Of a stretch of 64,000 nt of DNA, positions 10,235 through 18,057 are shown piece after piece. The notes under the pieces were generated by a model. It was not told the origin of the DNA and ran no database searches. It worked only from the letters and a program-made list of their open reading frames with translations. The stretch is from the NCBI GenBank assembly GCA_902493855.1, contig CABUQV010000010.1, forward strand, positions 1-64,000, read 5' to 3'. Source of the DNA: an uncultured Collinsella sp. Its GTDB lineage: Bacteria > Actinomycetota > Coriobacteriia > Coriobacteriales > Coriobacteriaceae. The stretch's first letter is position 1, and every line of letters begins with the position of its first letter. A program made the position numbers and the translations under genes.

Positions 10235-11110
10235 GTGTCGTGGGTCGTCGCAGCATTTGCGTCAGCATTCTTTGCCGGCAACACATCCATCTTGGCCAAA
10301 TGCGGCATCAAGCAGACCGACTCCGATGTCGCGACGGCCATTCGCACCTGCGTGGTGCTCGTTTTCGCCTGGGCAATGGCGGGTATTTCTGAATCCATTG
10401 GAACCATTGGCAGCATCGAACCCAGATCCTGGCTCTTTCTCGTCCTCTCGGGACTCGCTACCGGCGCTTCGTGGATCTGTTACTTTAAGGCGTTGAGCAT
10501 CGGAGACGTCAATAAGGTCGTACCGGTCGACAAGATGAGCACCGTGCTCGCGGCGCTGATCGCCATCGTGCTTTTTGGCGAGACGAGCAACCTTGCGGTT
10601 AAGCTCGTGGGAACCGCCGTCATCACCCTCGGCACGTTTTTAATGATCGAGAAGAAGCAGTCTGCCGGACCCGAGCAGCAGCAAGACCGGACCTGGCTCG
10701 CTTACGCCCTCGGCGCCGCCGTGTTCGCGGCGCTCACGTCCATCCTCGCCAAGATCGGCATCGAAGGCGTCGAGTCCAACCTGGCCACGGCAATCCGCAC
10801 CTGCGTGGTACTGGTTATGGCATGGGCAATCGTGGCAGCTAAAGGCAAGATGGGCCAAGCCGTGCACGTAGACCGCTACGAACTCGTATTTCTCGCGGCA
10901 TCGGGCATCGCGACCGGAGCATCGTGGCTGCTCTATTACTATGCCATCGCCGCAGGCCAGGTGAGCGTCGTGGTGCAGATCGACAAACTATCGATTGTCG
11001 TATCGGTACTATTTGCGCGCCTGGCATTCAACGAAAAAGTCTCGCGACGCAGCGCCATCGGTCTCGCCCTCATCGTCTTGGGAACTGCGGCGCTCGCGGT
11101 TTGGAAGTAG
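10235..11110 (+). CDS. EamA family transporter
   Basis: 291 residues with two internally similar EamA halves: ATAIRTCVVLVFAWAMAG in the first and ATAIRTCVVLVMAWAIVA in the second, an unusually clear internal duplication. Ten helices expected. It starts at GTG 10235 after GAGGAGG. Likely a drug/metabolite transporter of unknown substrate. This is the last clearly intact gene before the accessory island. Confidence 0.88.
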   Translation: MSWVVAAFASAFFAGNTSILAKCGIKQTDSDVATAIRTCVVLVFAWAMAGISESIGTIGSIEPRSWLFLVLSGLATGASWICYFKALSIGDVNKVVPVDKMSTVLAALIAIVLFGETSNLAVKLVGTAVITLGTFLMIEKKQSAGPEQQQDRTWLAYALGAAVFAALTSILAKIGIEGVESNLATAIRTCVVLVMAWAIVAAKGKMGQAVHVDRYELVFLAASGIATGASWLLYYYAIAAGQVSVVVQIDKLSIVVSVLFARLAFNEKVSRRSAIGLALIVLGTAALAVWK

Positions 11111-11267
11111 CGCTGACACCGTGCGAGGCCCAGTCCACCCGGGAATCCGTGACATACGGCATGCCCCGGCCCGCACGCAGCGTCTTACAATAGAGCTGTC
11201 ACGGGCCTTAGACCAATCTCGATCATCCAAGGAGATGTCTTTTTGGTCATCGTTCTTTAGGGAACGG

Positions 11268-11879
11268 TCAATCGCATACAAATTGGAAACGTCCGTCCAA
11301 CGGCCGTGGTTTGTTACGCCGTTCCGCCCCCGTCATCTCACGCTCGCCCGCAACGTCGAGACGCACCCCGAGACGTGCCTTGTCGATCGTTCTTACCTGC
11401 TCGAGCATCACCGTCGACGCCCGTCTCAACCCTACGACCGCAGGAAGGAGAACGTGCGTCGGCATCCACCTTCCCACTCGCTTCGTGAGAGGCCGTACTT
11501 TATCGCCCTTTCGAAGCACCCCCTCCGCAATTTCCCTTATCGGGAGCAGGGCCACATCGTGCATGAGAAGCCGCCTCATCTGAACTGGGGAGAGTGTTGC
11601 GACCGCGCAAGCCAGCGCCTTCGATTCGTATCGCCTCGCCAGCATCTCCTCAGGGTTCGACGAAGGGTCCGCCAACACCTGGGGGAGCATAGCGTCCAAA
11701 CTGAGAGTGTGGCGTGCCTCCCGACGCTCGATACGCCACCATTCGCGCTGGAGGTCGTCTAGGGCTTCCGCCACATCGCGCCCGACCGCGACCGCGACGT
11801 GACCTCCACCCGAGATCCTCATCTCGACACATAGTCCATCATCCGACGAGAGCGCGCAATTCGTCCTGTATAGGCGCAT
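11268..11879 (-). pseudogene. decayed sigma-70-like regulator of mobile-element type
   Basis: The first 130 residues match the layout of small sigma-70-like proteins found on integrative elements. They run: an N-terminal leader, AEALDDLQREWWRIERREARHT, an acidic linker, and then LSPVQMRRLLMHDVALLPIREIA, a region-4 helix-turn-helix start. After that the frame dissolves into unrelated residues instead of the expected recognition helix and C-terminus, so a frameshift or deletion has probably destroyed it. GGAGGGGG precedes the ATG. It marks the left part of the accessory island. Confidence 0.5.
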
Positions 11880-12368
11880 GGTGTCCCCCTCCGCCGCAAG
11901 AGGGAAACGAAAACGCCTCTCTTGCCACTACGGACAAAAGAGGCCCTTTAGGGGAAGGCGTTGAGACCGCTGCGACTCGCTTAACCTCGCTGTTCTGGCT
12001 CTCGCTCCAACAGCTATCGCTCTTCGATATGTTTGAGTTGCTGTATCATTTTGCAACTTCCAAGACGTGCAGGAGGCCCGAAAAACCCTGTCAAACAACG
12101 TTCTTGGTGCTTTTCCGCATCTTCACCAGCCTGATAATGACACCGAATCCAGCCATCTCGATAATCGAGATTCCAAATAGGTCTTCTTACCTGCGAAAAT
12201 CGAAAACGAAGCACCCCTCTTCTCAAGCACTATCAAAAGAATTTATGAGCTGCGGTGCAGAAACTCGCCCTCCTGAATCATAGGAGCCTGCACCCGTATC
12301 GCCGCTTTACGTTATTCGCTGACTGGGATTTGGCTGACAACAACTGTGGCCACTCATTCGATTCACAA
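11880..12368. other. stretch without a convincing gene, left edge of the RiPP cluster
   Basis: Contains a GCCTCT/AGAGGC stem near 11922-11951 and several overlapping open frames with poor composition on both strands. Minus-strand text around 12050-12190 reads in places like a short hydrophobic peptide (ISIIEMAGFGVIIRLVK), but it is broken by stops. I see no intact gene; this looks like debris between the sigma remnant and the radical SAM gene. Confidence 0.4.
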
Positions 12369-12396
12369 TTGGCATATCTTATTTGCGCAATAGAAT
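12369..12396 (+). promoter_or_regulatory. candidate promoter of the radical SAM gene
   Basis: TTGGCA (12369-12374), 16-base spacer, TAGAAT (12391-12396), about 115 bases before the preferred start at 12513. The local sequence is AT-rich. This supports a start downstream of the longest open frame, which begins upstream of this promoter. Confidence 0.45.
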
Positions 12397-12512
12397 ATGT
12401 GTGTCAATGCAGCCTCATGGACCCTTATGGCCCAACCGGAACAATCAAACTCAGCTGTATTGGCTTCCATCTGCGGGACGACCATTGGGGACTTAACCTG
12501 AGAGGATTGAGG

Positions 12513-13757
12513 ATGAAGTTCCATAAAAACGTGACCATGTTCGATTTTGCTGGTATTCCGATAGTTGCGAATTATGACAACGGTATTATTATCGGACTGA
12601 CTGCCGCCGGTGCAGAAATATGTCGAAAGTTGCTCGTGGAAGACCTAGACCGGTCCGAAATTTCACTCGTAGATCAAAGTCTGTTCGACCAGCTAAGTAA
12701 TAGTTGTTTTTTTGAGGGTCCACGGCATCCATCCGCATTGAAAACGGTGTATTTTCATGTCACGAGCCGCTGCGATTTAACATGTCAGGGATGTTATTCG
12801 TACAAGGAGGGGAGAAATTCCTGCGAAGACCCCTCCCTGGAATGCATCAAGAAAGCGTTGGATGAAATAAGTAGTCGCGGAATAAGTCAACTTGTCATCT
12901 CTGGAGGGGAGCCGTTCCTTCGTGATGACTTGCCAGATATCGTCGCATATGCAAAGGAGGTTTGCGGAATCCCGTCTCTGGCCATTCTCTCGAACGGGCT
13001 GCACATCGATCAAAGCTCCCTTCATCGCCTCTCAGGTCATTCTCCCTGCATTTCTATTTCATTTGATGGATACTCCGCAGAATCGCAAGCTCACATTCGT
13101 GGTACACAAAACTTTTCTAAGCTCGTTGACTCGATTAAACAAATAAAGAGCGCCGGGATTCAAGGACATATCATCGCCACAATTCACGCCCTGAACATCG
13201 AAGATGTTCTTCAGTACGTGACCCTTTCAAAAAGACTTGGAGTTACGATCAATTTCAGCCTGATATCGTTCACCTCTTCCGATCCTCATACGGCTGGCCT
13301 CATTCCCTCTCCGAGCCAACTTTACTCGCTGGGGGGCGCATTGTTCCACCTTGGAAGCGATTCGATGGCCGGCCCTCATGGACAAACGCGCCTCAACATT
13401 TCTGCAAAACGTTATTGTGGCGCTGCGAAAAACACGCTCAGTATTGATTCCGACGGAACGGTCTACCCGTGCCATATGCTTCATGAGGAAAAGTACGCAA
13501 TGGGCAATGTGTTTATCGATAGTCTGGCCAATGCTCTCGATTCGGATGTCGCGAGACTATTTCAGCAGCTTGATGCATCTCGATTTGAGACATGCTCCAC
13601 TTGTAAATACTGCGAAATATGTGGCGGTGGATGCAGGGCGCGATCTTTATGCTCATCGCCCACTCTTGCTGCGCCCGATCCATACTGCCCACTAATGATT
13701 CGTTTCTTTGAATTGCTCGAGGACGAAACGTCACGCGCCTTCTGTGCTGTCGAATAA
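12513..13757 (+). CDS. radical SAM/SPASM peptide maturase
   Basis: I start at ATG 12513 (MKFHKNVTMFDFAGIPIVAN) behind AGAGGA, giving 414 residues; the open frame extends to 12255 but the extra part looks non-coding. Residues 1-60 may form a peptide-binding domain. CX3CX2C at C87/C91/C94 (SRCDLTCQGC) binds the SAM [4Fe-4S] cluster. GGEPFLRDDL is the usual GGEP motif. The C-terminal Cys-rich part (CGAAKNT...CHML, then CSTCKYCEICGGGC) is a SPASM domain with auxiliary clusters. Such enzymes install thioether, C-C or other links in ribosomal peptides. It faces the lanthipeptide operon convergently; no separate precursor was found beside it. Confidence 0.85.
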   Translation: MKFHKNVTMFDFAGIPIVANYDNGIIIGLTAAGAEICRKLLVEDLDRSEISLVDQSLFDQLSNSCFFEGPRHPSALKTVYFHVTSRCDLTCQGCYSYKEGRNSCEDPSLECIKKALDEISSRGISQLVISGGEPFLRDDLPDIVAYAKEVCGIPSLAILSNGLHIDQSSLHRLSGHSPCISISFDGYSAESQAHIRGTQNFSKLVDSIKQIKSAGIQGHIIATIHALNIEDVLQYVTLSKRLGVTINFSLISFTSSDPHTAGLIPSPSQLYSLGGALFHLGSDSMAGPHGQTRLNISAKRYCGAAKNTLSIDSDGTVYPCHMLHEEKYAMGNVFIDSLANALDSDVARLFQQLDASRFETCSTCKYCEICGGGCRARSLCSSPTLAAPDPYCPLMIRFFELLEDETSRAFCAVE

Positions 13758-13821
13758 GTTGCTGGGGGTGCGTATCGTCTTTTGTTGTAGTCATCGCGCA
13801 AGGTAACGCAACGACAACAGT

Positions 13822-15528
13822 TCATGCTGCCTGAGAAGCAACGAGCTCTCTGTAATACTCGCATGTGTCCATCAGGATTTCATGCGGACCTTGCGCGACA
13901 ACTTGACCTTCATTCACGACAACAATCCAATCAGAACTCAAAATCTGAGACAACCTATGCGCCGTACAGAGTACGGTAATTGATGAGAATGCCTTACGGA
14001 TGATGTCATTTATCTCATGCTCCGCTATCCCGTCGAGACTCGATGTCGGCTCATCCATAATTAACAGGTTTGGGAGCCCCAAAAATGATCGAGCCAGGGC
14101 CAGTCTTTGTTTTTGCCCTCCAGACAAGGCGGAGCCGTTTTCCCCCGTTTGATAATCGAGTCGCGGTTGCGGAAGCGTTAGTCCAACTAAATCCAGGACC
14201 TTTTCCATCTCGGAATCCGAGATTCCCTCCCGTCCGACAGACAAATTCGATCGTATCGTCCCCCTCATGACAACTGCATCTTGGTCTACATAGCCGATTG
14301 AGGCTCTCAAACGACTTGTCTCAATTTCATTCAGGGGCATTCCATTTAACAATATCTCTCCAGAGTTTGGAAAGAAGAATTTCTCCAGCAATCCCAGGCA
14401 AGTTGTTTTTCCACCGCCCGAAGCGCCAACAATGGCGGTTCTTTTCCCTGCGGGAACGATAAAACTTGCATCTTTCAAGGCGAATTCTGTTTCTCCGTCG
14501 TAGGAAAAGCTTACGTTGTTGAACTGTATTTCCGCAGCGCCAGAAATTATATTTGGAATCTGATGATTATATCGAATGCTTCTCTCAACGTTCATTGTCT
14601 CGAGTTCGGTGAGACGACGCTCCCCCGCTTCCGCTTCGCGCATCCTTGATATCGATCCTGACAGCTGAGATACGGATGAGGAAAACGCCGAAAAATACAT
14701 TAAAAACATGACGAGACCGGAGAATGAAATTGCTCCGTCTGCCACACGAAAGGCGCCGAACAGTATGGTTCCAATATTTGCTAGCTGCATCAATATCGAA
14801 GCAATTGGAAACAAGCAACTGTTGATTACTGACAGTCGCAACCCATCCTCATGTGCCCTAGAAACTTCGAGCTCCAACTCCTTACGCGAAGCATTCCACG
14901 CTCCATATGCACGGAGCACTCTGCCTGTTCTCATGCTCTCTTGCGCGCCAGCCGTTATTCCGGTATACGCATCTTGAATCCCCTCTCTCAGTTTTACGAG
15001 GGGTCTGGACGCCATAACAGCAAACACAAGAGAAAGGACTCCGAAGGAAGCACCAACAAAGAACGTGATTGGCTCGATACACAATAGAGCTATCGTCGAA
15101 CCAATCAGAATAATTGTCGCTTGGAACAACGCGATACTCTGTCCTGGCAATGCTTTAGTTAAATCTACATCGCTTACTATTCTCTGGGAATACCATCCCG
15201 GAGCCTTAGATTCTTGCTCAAGAATTGGCAGACTGAAAAAACGTTCAACAAGCCCACAGCGCAACTCATATGCCGAGTCTTCACATATTTTACCCAGCAC
15301 TAGTTGCTGGCACATTGTTACCAGGGCATTGGAAGCGAGTATAAACACCAATGCAGCAACAATAGACCCGGAGAGCTGCCCGCTCTGAACACCTTCGATT
15401 AGCTTGCCTCCAAGCTGGGGTTGAACTAGTACCAGCAGCTCACTGATCCCCCCGAGTAAAAGGCATAAAATATATAGGAACCGATGATGGGAGATACTTC
15501 GTCCCAGCACTTTAAGCAATGTCTTCAT
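13822..15528 (-). CDS. ABC exporter, fused permease and ATPase, last gene of the lanthipeptide operon
   Basis: About 568 residues. The N-terminal six-helix exporter domain (to about 310) is followed by an ATPase with Walker A GASGGGKTT, signature LSGGQKQR and Walker B LLIMDEPTSSLD. There is no N-terminal C39 peptidase domain, so leader removal must be done elsewhere. I prefer ATG 15528 (MKTLLKVLGRS) over the TTG 18 bases upstream. It follows the FtsX-like gene with almost no gap. Probable role: export of the modified peptides. Confidence 0.88.
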   Translation of the reverse strand: MKTLLKVLGRSISHHRFLYILCLLLGGISELLVLVQPQLGGKLIEGVQSGQLSGSIVAALVFILASNALVTMCQQLVLGKICEDSAYELRCGLVERFFSLPILEQESKAPGWYSQRIVSDVDLTKALPGQSIALFQATIILIGSTIALLCIEPITFFVGASFGVLSLVFAVMASRPLVKLREGIQDAYTGITAGAQESMRTGRVLRAYGAWNASRKELELEVSRAHEDGLRLSVINSCLFPIASILMQLANIGTILFGAFRVADGAISFSGLVMFLMYFSAFSSSVSQLSGSISRMREAEAGERRLTELETMNVERSIRYNHQIPNIISGAAEIQFNNVSFSYDGETEFALKDASFIVPAGKRTAIVGASGGGKTTCLGLLEKFFFPNSGEILLNGMPLNEIETSRLRASIGYVDQDAVVMRGTIRSNLSVGREGISDSEMEKVLDLVGLTLPQPRLDYQTGENGSALSGGQKQRLALARSFLGLPNLLIMDEPTSSLDGIAEHEINDIIRKAFSSITVLCTAHRLSQILSSDWIVVVNEGQVVAQGPHEILMDTCEYYRELVASQAA

Positions 15529-15547
15529 GATCTTCACCGATTGCAAA

Positions 15548-16882
15548 CTATTCCGACAGCCCGTTGACGAGACCGACTCCTTCGCTACGCCTCACGCCGT
15601 ACAGCGTTTGTATGAGTATTGAGAGCGCAACGAGAATGAATCCTGCCCCTAACACAACGCCCCCACCAACAAGCGGTCTCCAGAATGATGGGGTGATTCC
15701 GATTGGAATACCGATAAGATAGCCGGTCAACATTGCCGGCATTGCTCCAATCGCCGCAGCAGCCACAACGTGAACAGCTGCTTCAATGAGGCAGGCTACC
15801 AAGAGGCTGCTGCGCCGAATCCCAAGCGACAGGTATTGTGCGGCATCTTTTTTCCGACTATCAAAAGAAAGAAAAGAGGATACAGCCGCACCGGTGCAAC
15901 TTAGTATTACAGGACCACCAAATAGTATTATTGAGCTTGTCCAATCCAAAGATGTATTGAGGCCGGTTAATCCAATTCGGTTGATGTAGCCTGTCAAGAT
16001 ATCGGTCATCACATTAAAAGAGGATAGGATTCCATATCCAACCATAATGGACACTTCCGATGAACCCGCTATTTCAATCTGATGCAAGGCATTTCGAGCC
16101 GCGATAAAACCTGGAATGTCGCTGACAGAAACTCCCTTATTTAATAGTTTCAACACCGCAGTTAACAGCCAAGGAGATGCAACGGCGAAGATGCTAGTCG
16201 CAAAAAGCGGTACCATCATCGCATAGTCGAAATATCCTTCTCGCAATTGATCCGGAAGGTCGCACAGGTATAAAGATAATGCCACCACAAGCAGGAACCC
16301 AATTGCGGCCCTTAAGGGAGACCTCCATTTTGTAGGCATCTCGGTCTCCCGCACGACTGTGACTGGGGGAATATTCGCCGCTCGCCTCGCGGCTCGGTAA
16401 CCGCCAACAACAAACAAGATTCCCGCGCCAAACCAGACAGCAGGCATGTTGAATAAACCCAGATCAAGGGTAATATTGCTCGGAGGATTATATGAGCTAA
16501 AAACCAATGGAAACAACAGGGGGTAAGATAACACTTCCAACGCCGATCCACCAGCCGCTCCGACAATAGCAATCGCGAACAGTTGCATCAACACAATCAA
16601 TCGAATTGTCCGAGGGCTGGCTCCAACAATCTGCCACAGTGCATAAGTTTTCGCCTTCAACGAAACCGCCTGCTGCGCCAAAGGCACCAACAAGGAGACG
16701 GCGGCTATCGACGAGAAGAGAACCACAACAGTACCGAGGTTTTTGAGATTATCGAATTGACTTGCAGTTGACTCGATCGAAACTGCCCAGCTGCCGAGAT
16801 ATCCGAAAACCACCGCAATTGCAAGCAATCCACCCCATACGGCCTTTGTGCTCGTTAGGTCAGCGAATACCAAGCGAATCAT
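15548..16882 (-). CDS. FtsX-like permease of a MacB-type ABC transporter
   Basis: 444 residues with hydrophobic segments at the N-terminus (about 13-35), around 50-70 and 100-150, then a second set near the C-terminus. FtsX-like character is clear in LKAKTYALWQIVGASPRTIRLI. The start overlaps the ATPase gene's end by four bases (ATGA). With that ATPase it likely forms an export or self-protection pump, as often found in RiPP clusters. Which of the two ABC systems exports the product and which gives immunity is not decided by the sequence. Confidence 0.82.
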   Translation of the reverse strand: MIRLVFADLTSTKAVWGGLLAIAVVFGYLGSWAVSIESTASQFDNLKNLGTVVVLFSSIAAVSLLVPLAQQAVSLKAKTYALWQIVGASPRTIRLIVLMQLFAIAIVGAAGGSALEVLSYPLLFPLVFSSYNPPSNITLDLGLFNMPAVWFGAGILFVVGGYRAARRAANIPPVTVVRETEMPTKWRSPLRAAIGFLLVVALSLYLCDLPDQLREGYFDYAMMVPLFATSIFAVASPWLLTAVLKLLNKGVSVSDIPGFIAARNALHQIEIAGSSEVSIMVGYGILSSFNVMTDILTGYINRIGLTGLNTSLDWTSSIILFGGPVILSCTGAAVSSFLSFDSRKKDAAQYLSLGIRRSSLLVACLIEAAVHVVAAAAIGAMPAMLTGYLIGIPIGITPSFWRPLVGGGVVLGAGFILVALSILIQTLYGVRRSEGVGLVNGLSE

Positions 16883-17604
16883 TTGGCCACCTCAAATGCA
16901 GCCAGTATTTCTTTAGGGCTAGGACTGTCCATCTCACGTTTGATAGTTCCATCAATAAAAACTAGCACCCGGTCCGCAAGAGCCGCTGCCTCCAAGTCAT
17001 GGGTAACCAAAAGGACTGACCGTCCTTCGACATCAACCAGGTTGCGTAGAATTTTCAAGACATGTTGAGTGTTTTCCGCATCTAGGGCACCTGTTGGCTC
17101 ATCCGCAAAAATAATATCGGCGTTCGTCGCAAGCGCACGGGCTATAGAAACGCGCTGCTGCTCACCGCCAGAAAGTTGAACAGGCTTCAGTTTTTGCTTT
17201 TCAGCTAACCCCATCTTTGCAAACAGGTGTTGCAGATCCTGCTCAGCTACCGCAGCCCCCGAAAGACGAGCCGCAACAGATACGTTCTCTATTGCTGATA
17301 AAGATGAAATGAGATTATACGATTGAAAAATAAAACCCGCGTGCGCCCTGCGAATCTTAGATAGTTGATTTGGAGATATGCCCACGATATCATGACCTGC
17401 AAGTTTTATCGTCCCTTCTGTGGGAGACTCCAACCCGGAAAGGCAATGAAGCAGCGTTGACTTTCCGGAACCACTCGGTCCCACTATTGCCACCATTTCT
17501 TTAGTGCCAACATGGATGTCAACCCCTTTCAACACCTCTACGGGTTTCCCTCCTTTCTGCGCAAACGTTTTGCGAACTCCGTATGCGACAATCGGTTCAC
17601 ACAT
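16879..17604 (-). CDS. MacB/LolD-type ABC ATPase
   Basis: 241 residues. Walker A GPSGSGKSTLL, Q-loop region FIFQSYNLI, signature LSGGEQQRVSIARAL, Walker [13 protein letters not shown] and the switch His (LLVTHD). This set is typical of LolD/MacB-type ATPases paired with FtsX-like permeases. GGGAGG precedes the ATG. It lies behind the two precursor genes, separated from lanA2 by a 19-bp perfect hairpin (17635-17677) that may tune its expression. Confidence 0.92.
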   Translation of the reverse strand: MCEPIVAYGVRKTFAQKGGKPVEVLKGVDIHVGTKEMVAIVGPSGSGKSTLLHCLSGLESPTEGTIKLAGHDIVGISPNQLSKIRRAHAGFIFQSYNLISSLSAIENVSVAARLSGAAVAEQDLQHLFAKMGLAEKQKLKPVQLSGGEQQRVSIARALATNADIIFADEPTGALDAENTQHVLKILRNLVDVEGRSVLLVTHDLEAAALADRVLVFIDGTIKREMDSPSPKEILAAFEVAK

Positions 17605-17634
17605 TCTTGCCTCCCAATTGCTTCAAGCTCCCAA

Positions 17635-17677
17635 CTCATAAGAAATGGAAGGCGTGAAGCCTTCCATTTCTTATGAG
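17635..17677 (-). terminator. perfect 19-bp hairpin between lanA2 and the ABC ATPase gene
   Basis: Arms 17635-17653 and 17659-17677 are exactly complementary around a five-base loop. No T-run follows on the minus strand, so it may act as an RNA stabiliser or partial attenuator that keeps precursor mRNA more abundant than the transporter mRNA, rather than as a full terminator. Confidence 0.7.
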
Positions 17678-17680
17678 CAA

Positions 17681-17812
17681 CTATCCGAAGATGTCACAGA
17701 AGAAACTTAGATTACTCTGCTTTCCATCACAACCCCAGCTCCATCCAGAAGCGCAAAGATCGACATCTGGCTCTGCCGGAGTCATTGCCTGAAGTTGGAG
17801 CAGCGCGTTCAC
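17681..17812 (-). CDS. class III lanthipeptide precursor peptide 2 (lanA2)
   Basis: 43 residues, too short for normal gene calls. GTG start 17812 and stop TAG 17681. The leader begins MNALLQLQAM, matching precursor 1 in seven of the next eight positions after the start; LLQLQ at 4-8 corresponds to the LxLQ leader motif used by class III synthetases. The core has S22-x2-S25-x2-C28 and S33-x2-S36-x2-C39, the labionin-type motif twice, plus an extra C20. D29-G30 is shared with precursor 1. GAGGGGAGG lies upstream; in-frame GTG codons 6 and 9 bases earlier are alternative starts. Product unknown, probably secreted. Confidence 0.85.
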   Translation of the reverse strand: MNALLQLQAMTPAEPDVDLCASGWSWGCDGKQSNLSFFCDIFG

Positions 17813-17852
17813 CCGCACCACACCTCCCCTCAAAAAAATCAAGTAGGTAAGA

Positions 17853-17884
17853 GGCCCACAGGGTCTATTAAAACCCTGTGGGCC
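17853..17884 (-). terminator. perfect 12-bp hairpin between the two precursor genes
   Basis: GGCCCACAGGGT (17853-17864) pairs with ACCCTGTGGGCC (17873-17884) around an eight-base loop, seven bases after the lanA1 stop. On the minus strand a T-run follows about twelve bases later. Likely a partial terminator or processing hairpin that sets the ratio of the two precursors. Confidence 0.7.
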
Positions 17885-17890
17885 GCGGCC

Positions 17891-18022
17891 TTAGTGGTGG
17901 CCTCCGCACCACAGGCTTGCAGCGCTGTTGTCGCCATCGCAGAAGAAGCTCAAGCCCGAACCGCGAGGATCGATCTCAGCGCCGGACGACTTCATCGCCT
18001 GGAGTTGAAGCAATGCACTCAT
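17891..18022 (-). CDS. class III lanthipeptide precursor peptide 1 (lanA1)
   Basis: 43 residues. ATG 18022, stop TAA 17891, with GGAAAGGAGG six bases upstream, one of the best ribosome sites in the window. Leader MSALLQLQAM, then an acidic stretch (GAEIDP) and a core with S22-x2-S25-x2-C28 and S33-x2-S36-x2-C39, exactly the same numbering as precursor 2. The core ends CGGHH. Class III enzymes phosphorylate the Ser residues, eliminate to dehydroalanine and cyclise onto Cys to give lanthionine or labionin. It lies 35 bases behind the synthetase gene. Confidence 0.9.
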   Translation of the reverse strand: MSALLQLQAMKSSGAEIDPRGSGLSFFCDGDNSAASLWCGGHH

Positions 18023-18057
18023 TTCTAACCTCCTTTCCTTTTTTCATAAATGCGAAA

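Noticed and set aside
11235..11360. Small plus-strand ORF starting MSFWSSFFRE
   Set aside because: AAGGAG directly abuts the ATG and the frame soon runs antisense to the sigma-like remnant; no support beyond the start.
12255..12512. N-terminal extension of the radical SAM protein
   Set aside because: The first 86 residues look non-coding and lie upstream of or across the best promoter; ATG 12513 has the better ribosome site and a family-like N-terminus.
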